From Balaenoptera acutorostrata (lineage: Eukaryota > Chordata > Mammalia > Artiodactyla > Balaenopteridae), in NCBI RefSeq assembly GCF_949987535.1, contig NC_080082.1, forward strand, positions 31,780,011 to 31,844,010: 64,000 nt of DNA, read 5' to 3'. The stretch's first letter is position 1; the number at the start of each line of letters is the position of its first letter. The position numbers and the translations under genes were made by a program. Of this stretch, positions 49,593 through 61,264 are shown piece by piece. Below the pieces are notes generated by a model. It did no database searches. It was not told the origin of the DNA and saw only the letters and a program-made list of their open reading frames with translations.

Positions 49593-50429
49593 AATTTTGA
49601 ATTATGCTTTTCCCCTATCACTAACATATTATCAAAGTCTTTTTAATGTCTATAATAGTCCATCTAATACGGATATGATAACAAACTGTGCTGTTTCCAA
49701 TTTTCCCTTATAGATACAGCAAGATAAATATCTTTGGGTATATCACTTTTGCTATGTTTGGGTTATTGTAATGAAGTATTTGTATACTCAAACATGCCAC
49801 CAAATTGCTTTCCAAAATATCTGTATCAATTACAAAGCTATGTAAAAGTTCCAATTTCACCATAAATTTGCCAGCGTTAAGCATCAAAATTAAAAAATTT
49901 TTTCTAGTAGGTAAAAATGAAACCACACTGTAACTGAGTTATTACTAAAGTTGCATATTATCCTGAACGTTATGTTTACTAATTTGACCCGTTTTTGTGA
50001 ATTTCAGCTTTTATGTTTTATCCAATTATCAACTGAGATCTTATCAAATTATAAGTTTTTTATAGGAGTATTAACTCTACACCCATTATATTTGCAATAA
50101 AATGTTCCCAATCTATTGTTTTCCTTTTAATTATGGTTATTAAGTTTTTGTTTGTTTTTAATAAATCTTTCTGTTAAAGGCAATCATAATTGAAAGTTAC
50201 AAAAGACGTCTTAATACCTTATAATTTTCTAAATATAGAAGTATATTGCTTTGAGCACATCAATGAATCACTTTCAAATATAAGACTACTGAAAATAGAA
50301 ACCTATATTAAAATATACATCCACCTGACAGAATGACTGAGTTTGAGAAATTCTGAATGTCTCATATGAAATTAACTCAATGAGTAAAAACTCACCCCAC
50401 CCCAAACCACCAAAATTAGAGCTACATAC
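49593..50429. other. Intronic sequence next to the CHD9 donor
   Basis: May contain an old L1-type 3' segment (GAATTTCAGCTTTTATGTTT; TTATAAGTTTTTTATAGGAG). No exon is recognised. The in-frame extension of the CHD9 exon stops at 50286 and is intronic. Confidence 0.4.
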
Positions 50430-51887
50430 CTGTCGCTGTAAACATAGGCGATTTCTGTCATGTAAATGCTGATGATTAGAAAGTGATGAATGCCAACTCC
50501 GAGCCTGAGTATGCAACTGAGTTTGAGCCACATCAGAAGGCCGTGTTACAAGATGTGAAGTAAATTGCCGATCAAGGTCATGATCTAAAACATGACTTGA
50601 ATTATCTTGCCCAAAAGCTGACTCATCAAATTGGGGAAGGAGACCCTCCTGAAGGAGGTCTTCTGGGTCAAGTCCTGTGAATGGCTCAGTTTGAGACTCC
50701 ACTTGATGAAGTAAATTCTCTTCTAAAGATGAAAAGCCATTAGTTTCTACATGATCATTGAAATGGCCCATTTGAGTTCCTGAGTCAACAGGATCCGGGA
50801 AGTTCATGTGAACAGGAGATAATTTTGAATTGCTGTAATTACCCTGAGGATGTGACGAATGCAACATTTGGAAGTTATTTGAATGCAGCGATGTATTGGG
50901 ATTTAGCATATGCTGAGTCGATTCTTGCTTGATTCCCCTATGAGGTGAAAAGGAATTACTCCCAGTAAAATCAGATAAAGTCTGATTTGTATGATTAGGT
51001 GCAAGAACTGCAGAGGACTGAAGAAGATTATTTGGTGACACATGATTACTGGAAAAGGAATAATGTGAAGAAAACTGCTGTGAATTACTGACAGAACAAG
51101 AAGTCATATTTGGAGAAGGTCCATTAAAATTTCCTTCTTGATGATTGCTACACTTCAGGAAGTGTACTGAAGGATTTGACGTTTGAGAAAATTGCTGCAT
51201 CGAAAGGGACTGTTGTGAAGTAGATGCATTATTAATTTGTGGTGGATGGTTAACACTGACTCTGTGTGGACCAGAAACATTAACATCCATAAAATTTTTA
51301 GACTGGCTAAGAGAATTTTGCCCTGGGTTAAGATTATTTCTGTTTTGTTGTGAGCGTAGCGAAGTGCACTGTGTTTGTTGTTCATTGGCCTGAAATAAGG
51401 CAAAGTCATGGTGTGCCACAAAGCTTTTAGTTTGATGCATAGAGTGAGAATGTCCTTGTTGGTGAAAAGGAGACCCATTTTGACTTGAAATGCTAGTAGC
51501 TGTCTGATGGCCCCACATTGGACTGCCATCTGCTACATCTGGAAACAAACCATTGGGTTGGTTCTGAGGGTGGATCGGAGAACAATTAAACTGAGAGTGT
51601 GGAGATAACACATGTTCAGCTGGGCTACCAAAAGACTGATTAACTTGGTGAAATTTCATTGAATCAAACTGATTTAACTGTTCATAATCAGTCATCTTCT
51701 GATGTGTTGGAGTACCTTGAACATGGTTCAGTGAGTCTATGTGCAAAGGTTCAAATTCTGCACCCAAGTTCAATTCATCAACTAGTGAAACAGGTCCTGG
51801 TTGTACAAATGCATCATCTGACAAACCTTCTAAGGTCTCACCAAACAGATTGGCATCATCAAAAAAGTCCATCATTGGATCTGTCAT
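50430..51887 (-). CDS. CHD9: CHD9 first coding exon (codons 1-486)
   Basis: Encodes the N-terminus of chromodomain-helicase-DNA-binding protein 9 (CReMM/PRIC320), a nuclear SNF2-family ATP-dependent chromatin remodeller. The start MTDPMMDFFDDANLFGETLE and the following Ser/Gln/Asn/His-rich sequence match the CHD9 N-terminus as I know it. The exon holds exactly 486 codons, ending CLQRQ, then a GTATGT donor at 50429. The reading frame continues for 47 more codons into the intron, which is not protein. The ATG has AAG before it (A at -3), and an in-frame TGA lies 30 nt upstream, fixing the start. Visible features are an acidic-hydrophobic N-terminus (residues 7-50), a low-complexity middle, a sumoylation-type IKQE motif (Lys320), and acidic LLEENLL-like/LDPEDLLQEGLL stretches (about 387-417). 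I see no canonical LXXLL box here. The enzymatic domains are in exons outside the window. Confidence 0.96.
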
Positions 51888-52052
51888 CTTGAAAAATTCA
51901 ATAACAAACTGGGCTGTTCACTCCAAATGGAGTATATTCAGCTTCTCTGTAGTAGATATTACTGGATCATTTCCAAAGGACATCAACTAATCCGAAACAG
52001 GTCAATGTTCATTATTGCTCTAGATAACGACATGCCAGGAAGTGTCAGAATC
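51888..52052 (-). other. CHD9: CHD9 5' UTR portion of the first coding exon
   Basis: These 165 nt precede the CHD9 ATG in the same exon. The exon begins after a pyrimidine-rich acceptor, with TTATTTCCTAG ending at 52053, so at least one more upstream non-coding exon is expected beyond the window. The UTR contains four upstream ATGs. An in-frame TGA at 51920-51918 closes the CHD9 frame upstream of the start codon. Confidence 0.85.
51918..52033 (-). promoter_or_regulatory. Two overlapping upstream ORFs in the CHD9 5' UTR
   Basis: The first uORF is at 52033-51983: 16 codons plus stop, with a second in-frame ATG at 52012. The second is at 51983-51918: 21 codons plus stop. They share one base as TGATG, a stop-start overlap. 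The second is in the CHD9 frame but stops 30 nt before the true start. A tiny third uORF (ATG ATC CAG TAA) lies at 51970-51959 in another frame. Such uORFs commonly reduce main-ORF translation; that role here is inferred. Confidence 0.6.
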
Positions 52053-52195
52053 CTAGGAAATAAGAACAAAAACAAAGTTTGATAATGAATATTCATTAAA
52101 GTTTTACAAACAAAGTTTATATATGATTTAAAAAACATAAAATCTCAGTGTACAGTATGTTTTGGTAGGGTAATTCATTGCAAATAGCTCATTAA

Positions 52196-52479
52196 TATTC
52201 CCTACAAGGAATCAACATATATACACTACCGAATGTAGAATAGTTGGCTGGTGGGAAGCAGCAGCATAGCACAGGAAGATCGGCTCGGTGCTTTACGATG
52301 ACCTAGAGGGCTGGGACAGGGAGGATGGGAGGGAGGCTCAAGAGGGAGGAGATATGCGGAAATGTGTATGCATATGGCTGATTCGCTTTGTTGTGCAACA
52401 TAAACTAACACAGTATTGTGAAGCAATTATACTCCAATAAAGATCTATTAAAATATATATATATATTCCCTACAAGGAA
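52196..52479 (+). mobile_element. 5'-truncated L1 3' end with target duplication
   Basis: A diverged L1 3' UTR (CTGGTGGGAAGCAGCAGCAT to TACTCCAATAAAGATC) at 52212-52462, flanked by TATTCCCTACAAGGAA on both sides. It is 160 bp upstream of the CHD9 first coding exon, opposite to its transcription. Confidence 0.9.
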
Positions 52480-54949
52480 AAAACTGCTGGTACGGAGACA
52501 TGACTATATGCATTTAAAAGTAATGATGTATATTACTTCATTTTGAAGTTCACATGTTATAATGACAGAATGTAAAGTAAACTTGAGAATGAAATGTCAG
52601 ACTCTCTCCCATACCATGAAATGGCCATCACTCCCCAGCAGCTCTAGCATGTATAAAATATATATGTATTACATTTTAATGTTATGTCTTGCTAAGATAA
52701 CTGACATCAGAATCCTCTTAGATTAGCAAGTATGTTGTGATCTTTTGCTCTAGACCTCTTGAGCAGATAAAGCTACTATTTCATATGGTATACATGGAAC
52801 TACATCAAGAGCAATTGTATGAGGTCATGATAAGCTGGCCCTAAATGAGATAAAAGTTAGCCATCTGGTCAGCTGATAGACAACACAGACATGTGTTATG
52901 TTGGGGATGTTGCAATATATTGCCACCATGGTCCTCTTGTTCATCTACCATGGAAGATCAGCCTACTGACAGCCAACTGATTTAGACATCTGTGTAGCAA
53001 AACCAAGCACCTTTCTGTTAACAGTTATATTCATTACTCTATCCCTAAGTGGCCCACCATTAAATCATTTGGAATAACCCGTTGCTTATTATAGCTACTA
53101 AACTGTGCAAATAAAGTGTATTGATAATCAAGCTGAGGCAAAAACAAACAGTAGCTTAAGCTAAGCAATAAATCTTACGATAATATCAAGAGAAAAAATG
53201 ATAACATTTATACACACACACACAACACATATACATACATACAATTTATGTGTGGAAAGGATCTAATAGGTTACTTGCTAACATGAAATGGCTGGCTAAT
53301 TTTGTTCCAGGCTTGACTCATTCCAAACATTTTCAACAAAGGTAATTTAGGGTTCTGCCCCCACTGTCTTGCACAGAGAACCACAAATGGAGATTCTTGC
53401 TTCTCTACATATTAGTTTATTCAAAAATTAGCAAAGGTCTAAGAAACTTTTCCAGAACTTCTATTTTGGGAGGTCTGTTTTAGAAAATATAAATATCCTA
53501 AACAAAACGTCTGTTCACTATTTAAATGAAGAAATACTTTTGAAAAATTCTGAGAAGGAAAAACTACCAAAATCTATATTAATTTTACCTAGAAATGGAC
53601 TTATCTATCACAATGGTATACAAATGCTTTAACAAACATATAATTTTAGAAAAGGTAAAATGCAGAAAAAAAGAAGAAATTATTTTTCCAGATTTTATAA
53701 TTGTGAGACCAAGCAGATAGAGTACTATATGTTCTGAACTGAACATAGCATTAGCCAAAAAAAAAAAAAAAGTAGGTTAAGTCACTTCTGTGGAACATAT
53801 CTTATATTTAGCTATAGACTCTAGACAAGGGAACATCTATGTATACCTCACCCAATAGTCAGAAAAGCAACGTCCTATATATTTTTTAATGGATGTATGA
53901 TTATTTACCAAGAGGAAAAAAGAAGAATTACAATGGAAGTTACCAAATCCAGTATGTTATCAAATACAAAGTACGTTATTAGCTGATGTAACGTGAAGAA
54001 ATAAACTATGACACTATACCACTTTGAATTTTTATTTTATAATCTGTGAAATAACTTTTAAGAACATTTTTAGACTTAGACTTATTCCAAACGATTTGAG
54101 AATTTCCTCTCCCATGAAGTACTCTTTTTGGTCCATAAACACCTGACTGTTGCTCTGTAAGAAAATGTAGAATTGCTGTCATTTCTTCAACAACAAATAT
54201 TTGCTTCACTAATATTAAATTTATGTTCTGCTACTCTGTCTCTGTGCCTCTCTGCATAATCAGTAACTTTTTTTTAAAGCTGAATAATAGTGTATCTTTT
54301 TAGAGACATTTTAAGTAATTAAACATGTATAGTACCGATGTACATAGCCCAGCTGAAGTGATGGCAATATAAAATCTATGACTAAGTTTTTGTACACACA
54401 GGCAATGACAACTACTCCCTGACAGCCACTGGGCAGACAGTGACTGAGACACATCCTAACATCAGAGATATTAAAAGTAGAAAAAATATGCATCTTAGAA
54501 TTGATTAAAGTAATTTCCTGAATATTCAGTATGTATTACTTCAAGAGTTCAGAACCCAGTACTACAAAAAACTACTGCCCAATCGAATGCTGAAGGTAAA
54601 TTATCTGAAGCATATGACTTTAGTTCATATATTCCTAATTATTGTGATAACAGTGAACATAAAATATAAAACATTCTGAATTGATACTGTGTACTACAGG
54701 CTTGTACATTTGTTTTATTCTTAAGAAATAGTTAAATGTTTTTTAGAACACTGTTCTGGAATTAAGTTTATGATGTATCAGAGCAGTAATATTCCATTTA
54801 GGAAAGAAATGGTATAGTCTTTGAATTTTTGTACATTATGGTAGATTATGCTAAAGCAAACTATTTTCTACATTTATGTAACCCGAAGCCTACCGAAAAT
54901 ATGGGGAGGTGTAAAAATTTTAATTAAGAAAACAATTTTGCTATCTACT
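52480..54949. other. Intronic sequence without recognised features
   Basis: A short CA tract at 53211-53226 and AT-rich DNA. Nothing else supportable. Confidence 0.4.
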
Positions 54950-56215
54950 TTTCCAACAAACATTTATTGATAAACAACTTCTAGGCACTAGGATGATGAA
55001 TAATAACTGACCTCTGAAGGGGGATACAGACAAGTAAATAGACCATTACCAATATAATACAATATTTGTGCTTTTATAAAAGTACAAACAGAAGAGGAAC
55101 ATCTAATGAGGAAAATGAATATAGACACCTTGCTATACTAAGAAGATATACATTTCATATGCAACAAGATACATGTAAGTCATCAACCTTAGTTATAAAA
55201 ATAGAAACTAAAGGTGAACTATGAAAACATGCCCATAAAATCTAAAAAAATGGTCATACTTTGATTTGAACAGTTTATTCTACAATTAATTAATTTCTTA
55301 ATTGATTAATCAATTAAGCTGCTCTTAAGAGCTATCATCTTATTTCATTCTAGTAAATGTACTATTTTCCAACTTTATTAAAACATCACATCAGTCCGAT
55401 TTTAACTATTTAATTAAGCAAATATTTATGGACTGTCCATTACATCCAAAGCAGCTTTGTAGAAACTACAAAAGCCCCTGCCCTCAGGAAGTTCAGAATC
55501 TAAATGGGGGAGATAAGGAGTAATGGCACAAGAAAAGCATGTCATATACTGAATAAAATATGATAAACGTGGCCTAAGAGAGGCACAAGTTTATCTATAA
55601 GGTGATTTATAAAGAGAAGAGAGCATATTTGGCAAGTTATTCAGGAAAAGCTTCTTAGAACAATTAGCATTTGAAGGGGTCTTAGAAAAGGGATTGGAAG
55701 GAAAGGCCAGGCAAAGAATTCAGGAATACAGAAATGGCAGGCAGGAAGGAAGTATATTTAGGAAATAGTATGACCACTGCAGAGTATATAAAAGGAGAAA
55801 AGTGGAAAATAAAGGTGGAAATACAAGTTGGAGCAATGCTGTAGTGGGCCTTATCAATTAAATACATTAAATTAAGACATTTGGGGGACAGAATTCTTCT
55901 AAAGTTAAAACAAGTATTTAGAATCAAAAACAAATTACTTATCTATCTTCATTTCTACAGTCATCCGATGCCAAACATGATGATGATCATATAAAATGGA
56001 TTCAAATATCAATAGGACAGAATCCCTGCCTTCAAAAAATTCATAATCTAGAGGGGAAGAAAACACATAAACAAATAATATGATATACGTCTTAGCAGAG
56101 ATGTATACAAATCACTATACTGTGGTAGTACAGATTGGATAGCAATTAATTATGTCCGGAAAAGATCAGGAAAGGCATAGAGAAGAGGTGATATTTGAAC
56201 TGGGTCATATGAGTA
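54950..56215 (+). mobile_element. Ancient mammal-wide repeats (L2-age), several pieces
   Basis: Three pieces repeat the same kind of text: CATTTATTGATAAACAACTT (54960), CCCCTGCCCTCAGGAAGTTC with GGGGGAGATAAGGAG (55475), and ATCCCTGCCTTCAAAAAATTC with AGAGGGGAAGAAAAC (56020). The family is uncertain. A perfect 22-bp palindrome (CTTAATTGATTAATC...) is at 55297-55318. Confidence 0.4.
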
Positions 56216-56834
56216 AAAATAAGACCTCTAAATATGTGTTCTATAACGGAATATATATATATATATAAACTTACTTCAATGGTAAATTTACTTTCCTTAG
56301 TGTCTAAGAGTTGCTTTTTCTCCAAGACATTTCTATATTCTCTAAGTCTCTCAATATTTTTGAGACTAAATGAATTAGGCTTCCCAATAATTTCCACACA
56401 TTAACAGCTTTTCCAACTTAATACAACCATTGATCCCTACCAAATTATTCAGTCCTCTATTATAGTCATGTCTGCAACATTTCTATACAGTATTAAATTT
56501 CTGCTACATTAATTTTTACTTTATGAGCTACTTATAGCTATTTCATATTTGTACCTGGAGAAAATTCAGTTTAGGATTAATCTCCTATAGAAGGACTCTA
56601 CCTACTCAAGCCTGTCTAGTAATCTGTGCATATGATAAATAATAAATAATATTGCATTGTGATAATATATTACCTTTTCTCTCCAGCAGACTCTACACCC
56701 TTGGAAAAAAGGAACACCTTTATAATCTTTGTATCCTTAGTATGTTGCCTAGCATAGTAGGCATGCAATACATTTTTGCTAAATCAGTGAATGACTACAC
56801 AGGAATTAGAAAGAACATGATACTTTAAACAAAC

Positions 56835-56955
56835 ACTAGACCTGAGTCCTGGCTCTACTACCTTCTAGCTGTATGACCTTGAGAAGATCACGTACTTTTT
56901 GTTTTCATCTGTAAAAAAAACCCCAAAGAACAGTAGTAACTATATAAAATATTAA
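56835..56955 (+). mobile_element. MIR fragment
   Basis: CCTGAGTCCTGGCTCTACTA, CTAGCTGTATGACCTTGAG and TTTTCATCTGTAAAA match MIR. Confidence 0.8.
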
Positions 56956-58600
56956 CTACAATCCTGTCTGCTTCAAAGATGAAAGGTAAAATACTCTACC
57001 AGTAAGCTGTAACCTCTATTAGGGTAGAGAACAGGTCTTTTACAATCCCCTCACTCTCTTGCATTGTACCTAAAACTGACAAGAGCACAGAGGGAACACT
57101 AAAGAAATGCCCGGAGGTGAGCCAGGACAAGGCATTTTGGGAACTACTCAATAGCATAATGTGGCCAGAGCATGCTATTAGCCCAATAGAGAGATGTCGA
57201 GAGGCAAGCAGAAGTCAGATATCCAGGTCTTTTATTAGCCATGTTAAGAAATCTGGACTTTATCCTAGAGGCAGTAGGGAACTATTTCACTGCTTAAAAT
57301 TTCTTCTCTGGCTTAACACTTGACTAACATTTTTACTGTGGCTACTAACATTTGAAGTTATTGTTAGATAGCAAATATCACCTCTTCCAATGACAGTGAC
57401 CAAAACACTTAAAGTTGGACCCAGAAACATTTTTTTAAAAATTAAATGATAATGACAAGGATATTAGTCATTTTAAAGAATATCCTGGGAATTCCTCTCT
57501 ATTTGCTAGATGGGATGCTGCCCAATTCATGAATCATTTAATAAAGCCAATTAGATCTTTAAAATTAAAAAGAAAAGAATATTCTTACTTGGCAAAATAA
57601 AAAGCTGGCAAACTTGAGTTTGCCATTTCTTTGTTTAAAAAAAAATGTTCTGTATATTTCTAGAAACAACTCTTGTTAAGGCATTCAAACTAGGCTTGAA
57701 TGCCTGTTAAAAAGTTCTTCTTTACATCAAGTCAAATTTCCTCCTTCCTTTCTAGGCATTTACTTTGAGATTGTTTAAAATAAATCTAATTGTGACAAAC
57801 CTTCCAATTCCTGAAGACTTATGTCTCCCTTAAAGCTTCTCTTTTCAAAGCTATAGGCAAAATATTCCCCATTTACTGAAATGGGAAAAATTTTATCTAA
57901 AACGGTTAAAATAAAAGGTTTAATGTTAAAGGGATAAACCTTCAACTACTGGTCCCATATTACTAATTTCCCTAGGGTTCCTATAGTGCGTCTAAGTACA
58001 TGACAGGTAGATAGTACAGAATTTACTAGCTTAATACTAGTAAAATTATGTGACAATATACTAGTAACCAGGTGAAACCACCCTGAAATAGTACTAATTA
58101 ATTTTCCAATAGTGTACTACAGAATTTCTATCATCACCTTGTCTGGTTCAGCTTAAACGAAGGTGATTTTAAGTTGGAAGGCAAACTTAACTACCATAGT
58201 TAACAGAACCAAGATACAAAAGAATCTCAAGAGAATGGAGCAATGGATCAAATCTAATAACTTTTAACTATGGGGTGCTGTTTTCAGTGCAGATAATCAA
58301 TTCTACAAGTACATTCAGGTTGCAAATTCTACAGAGGCCAGGCCTGTGACATAAATGAGTGAAGCTGGCCAGAAGAGAACTATGGCTGACTAAAAGTACA
58401 AAGGGGCAGCCACTAGTCAGCTTCAGTTAATTGTTGTTTCTAAGTTTTAAAGAGGAGCTGGAAATTCCCTGATTTTTAATGTTGATAACTACTTCATATT
58501 CTTTATATAAAATGCTCTTAGGTAGAAAACTATATCCATACTATAAATGAACTCTCAGTATACTATTATAAATATATGAACTCTCTATATACTAATGTCT
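56956..58600. other. Intronic sequence, mostly unassigned
   Basis: 57070-57345 reads like another old repeat piece (AAATCTGGACTTTATCCTAG; GGCAGTAGGGAACTATTTC). The remainder shows nothing supportable. Confidence 0.35.
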
Positions 58601-59082
58601 GAAATTAATGTGGCCTCAGTAAAAATTCCAACAGTTTTTTTCACAGTCAGACAAGGTGTTTCTACATAGACAAAAAGCAAAGCCAGGAAAAGATCTGAAA
58701 AAGAAGGACAACCAGGAAGAACTAATCCTACCAAATATTGAAGCATTATAAAATTTCATTTATCAAAACATGGTGGTATTGACACATGAGAAGCCAAACA
58801 GATATGATAGAAAGTAACTTAGTATCTCAAACTGGGGGGAAACGAACTATAAAATAAACAAGACAATTGGATGGCCACCTGAAAAAAAGAGCTAGATCCA
58901 TACCTTGTTCTCAAACCAAGATAAATTACAAATGGATCAAAGATATAAATGTCAGAAATAAAAAACCATGAAAATACTAGAAGAAAACATGGACAGGGTC
59001 ACCTTATTTTCTATTTATGGAACAAAATCTACATGTCATTAAATAATCACTAATTAGATTCCACAAATAACTTTATGAAAAG

Positions 59083-59202
59083 ATTCATAAATTAGGGAAT
59101 TCCCTGGTGGTCAAGTGGCTTTCACTGCCGAAGGTGCAGGTTCAATCCCTGGCCGGGGAACTAACATCTAGCAAGCCGCAGCCAAAAAAATTCATAAACT
59201 AG
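59083..59202 (+). mobile_element. Short CHR-related SINE
   Basis: The body is 59095-59188: GGGAATTCCCTGGTGGTC, GGTTCAATCCCTGG and GCCGCAGCCAAAAAAA. GATTCATAAATTA and AATTCATAAACTA are the worn target duplication. Confidence 0.9.
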
Positions 59203-59262
59203 ATTACAAAAGAAAAGTAGCAAACTGAGAAATACTGCAACTCATTTACTGATGAAGTGCTC

Positions 59263-59382
59263 TTTTTTTTTTAAAAGGCCTTGCGGTGTGGGTTGCAGGA
59301 TCTTCCCCAGCCAGGGACTGAAACCCAGCCCCCTGCAGTGGAAGCGCAGCATCCTAACCACTGGACAGCCAGGGAATTCCCT
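59263..59382 (-). mobile_element. Short CHR-related SINE, inverted to its neighbour
   Basis: T-run, GCAGGATCTTCCCCAGCC, AGGGACTGAAACCC and a CCAGGGAATTCCCTG end. It lies 74 bp from the + strand copy at 59095-59188. Confidence 0.87.
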
Positions 59383-59880
59383 GACACGCTCATTTTTAAA
59401 TATATCAAGATTTCCTATAAAATACTAATAGCCTAATTAAAAAATGGGCAAAGGTTACCAACAGTCAGTTCATATTCTCATTCAAAATAAGAGAACGTCA
59501 ATTAGAACCACACTGATATACCATCTTTCACCTATCAGACTCACAACAATTCCAAAGTCTAATAACACAAATTAGTGAAGCTGTTGGAAAAAAATACTCT
59601 CATATGACCGCTGTGAAGTCTAAAATGGTGAAATCTCTAACGAGAGAAATTTGCCAATATCCACAAATATTTCAAGTGCACATACCCTTTGACTGAACAA
59701 ATTCCCTTCTAACAATTTATTCCATAAATATGTTCATGTTTGACTGAAATGGCAGATACAGCTATTTATTGCAGCATTATTTGCTCCAGCAAAAGACTGA
59801 ATAGCTGGTTAAACAAAATGTTATATTCACTTATGCTGGTCACACCAAATCTGGGTATAATCATGCCTGAGTGTCTAATT

Positions 59881-61260
59881 TAAAGAAGAATACAGACAAA
59901 ATGGGACATACTCAGAGGACAGCAAGCAGATTGGTGAAGTTACTTGAAACCATGCTTCTTAAAGTTTCTCTCCTCAGTCCTCGCCTCAGTCTAGATATCC
60001 TCCCTTGGTAAGCTCATCCTCTATCATTTACCTGCTGACAACTTAAAAATTTGTATGTCTAGTACTATCTTTCCAGCTGCCTCCTGGTCTTCCCCTAAGT
60101 ATAAACTCAACAGGTCCAAAACCAATCTTTCTTCTAAAATCTTTCTCCTACATTCTTTATTTGGCTAATGGCAGTGTATAAATAAAACCGACCTTTCGGC
60201 CCAAAGTTATTTCCCCACTGTAATCTATCGTGCACATTGTAACCAGAGTAAGTTTTGTGAAACAAAGATTTGATGATGTCACTTGTCAAAGGAAACCTAT
60301 TATTCCCTAATGCTGACCATGTGCCCTTCAAATTTTTTCTCATCTCCAGTCACCACCCCGCCATCTCTCCACATCCTCTACAATCTAATCACACCAATCT
60401 ACTTGTTATCTTTCTATAATGTCCTATTGTTCATTTTCCACGCTATTACTCATCCTATCTGTAGGACCCCAAATAGCAGATCTAGAATGACAGGTTCCCA
60501 GAAAACTATAGGGGAAATTATTTTGGCTCAGTGTAAGAAAGGAATTTGAAACAGAGCTATCCAAAGACAAAGATAATGAGTTCCTTATTACTAAAGTTAC
60601 ATATTCAAATTTTAAACAGGCTGAGACCTCAAAAGAGATTCTGTAAAGAGGAATCCAGCAGCATATCTGTAACTGACTAGATAAGACTTAAAGTTCCTTC
60701 TGATCTTAATATTTTATGAATCCTGGCACTTGAGAACTCTTGGTTTTAATGTAGTACCTCAAAGTTACTTATTAGTGAGTTTCAACAAGGTTTATAGGCA
60801 TATAGGTAATCTATACTACATCATTAATTGATCTAAGAATTTCATAGTAACTACCTCAAACCTGAAGATGCTATGAAATTGCAAAAAATTATGAATTTAA
60901 ATATACTTCAAAGTAATCCTAATAAATTGGGGGGGATCATCCTATTTAAAAAATAGGATGGAATGCAATACCAGGAAGGTTAAATTCAAGTTGATATAAA
61001 CTAGGAACTAAAACTGTCACTTCAATTATAGAATGGAAAATTATTCACAAGGTACAAATTAAACACAGAGAAAAAATGGAAATAAATAGCTAACCAGAGT
61101 CTAAATATGCATCCTCAACACAGTTTTAGGGAAGCAAATATAATAAAGCTATTAAAAAGAATATACTACCTTATAACTATAGGAATACACTGTATTATAT
61201 AATATGTGCCAGAACATACTCTTGCTATATTAGTTAGATGGTTACTAGAGTCTTAAGCAA
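59881..61260. other. Intronic sequence without recognised genes
   Basis: A 10-bp inverted repeat (CATCCTATTT, loop AAA) lies near 60938-60960. The frames here lack homology. Confidence 0.4.
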
Positions 61261-61264
61261 AATG

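Larger units (their letters stand above)
4263..50429 (-). other. CHD9: CHD9 intron between first and second coding exons
   Basis: A 46.2-kb intron with GT at 50429-50428 and AG at 4264-4263, in phase 0. It holds almost all repeats listed here. No other exon with matching phase and homology to a known protein was recognised apart from the candidate alternative start at 5430-5459. Confidence 0.9.
58640..59880 (+). mobile_element. Ancient L1 ORF2/3' region, interrupted by two SINEs
   Basis: ATGGTGGTATTGACACATGA, GATCCATACCTTGTTCTC, AAATTACAAATGGATCAAAG and AAGAAAACATGGACAGGG follow ORF2. After the SINEs, AATGGGCAAAGGTTACCAAC and GTGAAGCTGTTGGAAAAA continue it. Confidence 0.75.

Noticed and set aside
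50286..50429. C-terminal 47 codons continuing the CHD9 exon frame
   Set aside because: They follow a consensus GTATGT donor and do not resemble CHD9, whose next residues are found at 4262 downstream.
51155..51990. Other frames of 77-124 codons over the CHD9 exon
   Set aside because: They are shadows of the CHD9 coding frame on the same or opposite strand.
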